5,166 nt of DNA. Origin: an uncultured Christensenellaceae bacterium. GTDB lineage: Bacteria > Bacillota_A > Clostridia > Christensenellales > UBA3700. This document shows positions 4,588 through 5,166 of this stretch, in pieces. Position numbers and translations under genes: made by a program. Every line of letters begins with the position of its first letter. The stretch's first letter is position 1. The notes below the pieces were generated by a model. It saw nothing but the letters and a program-made list of their open reading frames with translations, made no database searches and was not told the DNA's origin. The stretch spans positions 1 through 5,166 of the forward strand of contig CALWKT010000131.1 in the NCBI GenBank assembly GCA_944381335.1. The letters run 5' to 3'.

Positions 4588-4675
4588 GCATAATCATTCC
4601 TTTTTATAGGCACAATAAGGCTATTCCTTGTCGTAAATCGGCAGGATACAATATTATTGAGGTGAATGATTATGC
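4588..4675. repeat. 12-bp inverted repeat flanking the XRE promoter region
   Basis: GCATAATCATTC (4588-4599) is the exact reverse complement of GAATGATTATGC (4664-4675). The right arm covers the XRE start codon and the left arm covers a mirror-image ATG on the minus strand with its own AAAGGA. The 64 bases between could hold divergent promoters. The arms could be autoregulatory operator sites of the XRE protein. Confidence 0.5.
4647..4657 (+). promoter_or_regulatory. weak -10 candidates for the XRE gene
   Basis: TACAAT (4647-4652) and the overlapping TATTAT (4652-4657) are possible -10 boxes. TTGTCG (4628-4633) is 18 bases upstream of the second. No pairing is close to consensus. Transcription from here would leave a very short leader before GAGGTG at 4659-4664. 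Confidence 0.3.
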
Positions 4676-5028
4676 CGGTTGACGAATTGAAAGAACTGGG
4701 GCTGAAGCTGAAAGCTGCCCGGAAAGAAAAAGGCTTGACGCAGCAAGAACTCTCGGACATTAGCCATGTTTCCACAAAGCAGATCGCAAATATTGAGAGA
4801 GGGAAAATGAACCCTTCTTATCTGATTTTGAAAGCTCTGGCAAAGGTTGTTCCGCTTTCTTTGGATTCTTTGCTTGCCCCTGAAATTTCCCCAGGCGATG
4901 AAGGCGCAAACAAGATGAAAATTCTCTACATGAATTGTCCGCCAGAGATGCGAGAAACGCTTTTGCACCAGACACAGGGATTGTCAGAGGAACTGACGGA
5001 GCTTTCTAGGAAATTTGAAAAAGAGTAG
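4672..5028 (+). CDS. XRE-family helix-turn-helix transcriptional regulator, 118 aa
   Basis: The N-terminal half is a Cro/CI-type DNA-binding domain: LGLKLKAARKEKGLTQQELS, then DISHVSTKQIANIERGKMNP with the typical recognition helix and the conserved ERGK/NPS ending, and LILKALAKVVPLSLDSLL closing the fold. The C-terminal third (about 80-118) is helical and charged (MRETLLHQTQGLSEELTELS) and may dimerise. GAGGTG lies seven bases before ATG 4672; the ATG at 4666 in the same frame is only one base from it, so I prefer 4672. Such regulators usually repress excision and transfer genes of integrative elements. The stop codon TAG (5026-5028) lies inside the stem-loop repeat. The 12-bp inverted repeat over its start suggests autoregulation. 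Confidence 0.9.
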   Translation: MPVDELKELGLKLKAARKEKGLTQQELSDISHVSTKQIANIERGKMNPSYLILKALAKVVPLSLDSLLAPEISPGDEGANKMKILYMNCPPEMRETLLHQTQGLSEELTELSRKFEKE

Positions 5029-5064
5029 GCCAGCGAGCGAAAATGCTACTTTTCCCCGCTGGCT
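5021..5064. repeat. interleaved stem-loop repeat, right copy (terminator-like, after XRE gene)
   Basis: GGCCAGCG (5028-5035) pairs with CGCTGGCT (5057-5064), the outer pair being G-U. AAGAGTAG (5021-5028) pairs with CTACTTTT (5046-5053) with one G-U. Compared with the left copy (142-186), several bases differ yet both helices stay possible. The XRE stop codon overlaps the first arm. It is followed on the plus strand by ATTTTC, a mediocre terminator tail. Confidence 0.75.
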
Positions 5065-5085
5065 ATTTTCATTTCTCGAAGAAAG

Positions 5086-5156
5086 CGGCAAGCGATGCCT
5101 GTGGCTATCCAGATAGCCCCACGCGCTTGTTGAGGGAAGTCCCCCAAGCCCCCTTG
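5086..5156. other. palindrome-rich region, candidate transfer origin (oriT)
   Basis: GGCTAT (5102-5107) and ATAGCC (5112-5117) form a perfect hairpin with a 4-base loop, extended by GTG/CAC past a bulge. Next, CTTGTTGAGGGA and TCCCCCAAG form an imperfect palindrome. Clustered inverted repeats after an XRE gene and before relaxase genes are common around clostridial element transfer origins. No relaxase is visible because the window ends. The call is inference from layout. Confidence 0.35.
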
Positions 5157-5166
5157 GAACACAGAT

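Larger units (their letters stand above)
4303..4671. other. gene-poor stretch between kinase fragment and XRE gene
   Basis: No large gene is here. It holds the possible 43-codon ORF, the hairpin at 4435-4470, an AT-rich spacer (about 4485-4600) in which I see nothing clear, and the promoter region of the XRE gene bounded by a 12-bp inverted repeat. On the minus strand AAAGGAATGATT precedes ATG 4591, which opens only MLILCVLI before a stop. Longer minus-strand frames across this area overlap the XRE gene and have no ribosome site. Confidence 0.5.

Noticed and set aside
4654..4975. Minus-strand frames across the XRE gene
   Set aside because: They are antisense to a convincing helix-turn-helix protein and have no start signals.

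Overview
The window looks like the accessory segment of an integrative or mobilizable element from a gut-type Clostridia (Lachnospiraceae/Oscillospiraceae-like) bacterium. This rests on recognised protein families: a TnpV-type transposon protein, an ORF7-like small sigma factor, an XRE regulator, strong purine-rich Shine-Dalgarno sites, and a BcrA/LanF-type ABC transporter locus. The species cannot be named from the sequence.

Layout. The left edge (1-79, minus) holds the N-terminus of a TnpV-like protein, followed by a stem-loop repeat (142-186). An element-type sigma-70-family protein lies at 230-646 (minus). Upstream of it, 647-1100 has no large gene but is dense with hairpins: terminators, a 19-codon leader ORF whose Shine-Dalgarno lies in a hairpin loop, and an inverted repeat against the sigma gene's own ribosome binding site. 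From 3720 down to 1103 (minus) runs what looks like one operon: a LanF-like ATPase fused in frame to the C-terminal part of a YxeA-like protein, a small lipoprotein, a possible remnant, a GT51 peptidoglycan glycosyltransferase and a receiver-only response regulator. Divergently (3892-4302, plus) lies the C-terminal ATPase half of a sensor histidine kinase. Four ACTTTGA repeats at exactly 11-bp spacing lie between them. The right part has a gene-poor stretch with a possible 43-codon ORF, an XRE regulator (4672-5028), a second copy of the stem-loop repeat (5021-5064), and palindromes that could belong to a transfer origin.

How it fits together. The central module resembles a lantibiotic / lipid II-binding peptide resistance locus: two-component control, a LanF-class transporter ATPase and an enzyme that uses lipid II. 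It appears to have decayed by deletion. The transporter permeases are absent exactly where the ATPase runs into YxeA. The DNA-binding response regulator and the front of the kinase are absent exactly where a promoter, ribosome binding site and start codon run out of frame into the kinase. The operator array remains, without its expected regulator in the window. The sigma factor, XRE protein and TnpV are element backbone. The points most worth checking are the fusion protein, the operator array, the duplicated interleaved stem-loop and the structured leader upstream of the sigma gene.
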